A DNA stretch of 52,074 bases from MAG-120531 sp029242825. Lineage in GTDB: Bacteria; Bacteroidota; Bacteroidia; Flavobacteriales; Flavobacteriaceae. Positions 51,982 through 52,074 of this stretch are shown one piece after another (position 1 is the first letter of the stretch; each line of letters begins with the position of its first letter). Both the position numbers and the translations under genes were made by a program. The stretch spans positions 1 through 52,074 of the forward strand of contig JAQWTF010000015.1 of assembly GCA_029242825.1 (NCBI GenBank). The letters run 5' to 3'. The notes under the pieces were generated by a model, which saw only the letters and a list, made by a program, of their open reading frames with translations, did no database searches and was not told the origin of the DNA.

Positions 51982-52074
51982 ATGTTTCAAGAGCATCAAC
52001 GTTTTAATCAATGGTGGGTATGGGGTATCATTATTGGAGTCACTAGTATTCCACTGATTGGCATCTATTACCAG
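51982..52074 (+). CDS. N-terminus of a membrane protein, cut by window edge
   Basis: 31 codons are visible (MFQEHQRFNQWWVWGIIIGV then more hydrophobic residues, ending in GIYYQ). A polar aromatic start followed by one TM helix (about 12-29) is all that can be seen. No function can be given. It is divergent from the rhodanese unit. Confidence 0.6.
   Translation, partial: MFQEHQRFNQWWVWGIIIGVTSIPLIGIYYQ

Noticed and set aside
1..52074. rRNA, tRNA, CRISPR arrays, insertion sequences or phage genes
   Set aside because: No cloverleaf, repeat-spacer array, transposase or phage-like protein was recognised on either strand; tRNAscan-SE and Infernal runs would settle small RNAs.
51001..52074. The Crp/Fnr regulator of the GTAAC regulon
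   Set aside because: No protein with a cNMP-binding fold and Crp-type HTH is encoded in the window; the partial gene at 51982 starts with a membrane helix and is not a Crp/Fnr protein.

Overview
The window looks like ordinary chromosome from a Flavobacteriaceae-type member of the Bacteroidota. The evidence is the AT-rich composition, the near absence of Shine-Dalgarno sequences before starts, many promoters carrying the Bacteroidota -7 element TAnnTTTG, and family content typical of the group (single-chain PurL, 2TM-domain histidine kinase, LETM1-related protein, PspC/PadR pair, VPS10/BNR secreted protein). I saw no rRNA, tRNA, CRISPR array, insertion sequence or phage gene. Both ends cut through genes: a BNR-repeat lipoprotein on the left and a membrane protein on the right.

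Layout, left half. After the partial BNR lipoprotein (1-1004, minus) come an rRNA cytosine methyltransferase, purL and a long-chain acyl-CoA synthetase. A beta-oxidation operon follows (8228-14127): MarR regulator, hydroxyacyl-CoA dehydrogenase/enoyl-CoA hydratase, thiolase and acyl-CoA dehydrogenase, closed by a strong terminator. Next is a run of independent genes: PLP decarboxylase, secreted M28 peptidase, thioredoxin-like protein, CDP-alcohol phosphotransferase, large VPS10/BNR exported protein, Cu/Zn superoxide dismutase and a LETM1-related protein. A minus-strand two-component operon (23534-26292) encodes a LytS-like kinase with a C-terminal 2TM domain, two stand-alone 2TM proteins and a LytTR regulator.

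Middle. A DEAD-box helicase, RluF-type pseudouridine synthase, PaiB-like flavoprotein and OxyR run on the plus strand to a bidirectional terminator. Then come a small conserved protein, a PBP4-type D,D-carboxypeptidase, an AIM24/DUF4442 pair, a PadR/PspC operon, a dipeptide epimerase overlapping an oxoamine-synthase-like PLP enzyme, thioredoxin reductase and an HxlR regulator.

Right end, the most interesting part (39287-51915, all minus strand). It holds an RND efflux operon (tolC, membrane fusion protein, pump, PII-like protein, DUF2892 protein), a sulfide:quinone reductase-like gene followed by an unannotated 41-residue membrane protein, cydAB, a second type of sulfide:quinone reductase, and a rhodanese/heavy-metal-associated pair. 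Each of these five transcription units is preceded by the same inverted repeat, GTAAC-N4-GTTAC, and in all five it lies exactly 22 bases upstream of a TAnnTTT(G/A) -7 box. That is the geometry of a class II activator site for a Crp/Fnr-family protein. The contents (two quinone-reducing sulfide oxidases, a sulfide-tolerant terminal oxidase, a rhodanese) suggest a sulfide/persulfide or low-oxygen response regulon. The regulator gene is not in this window.
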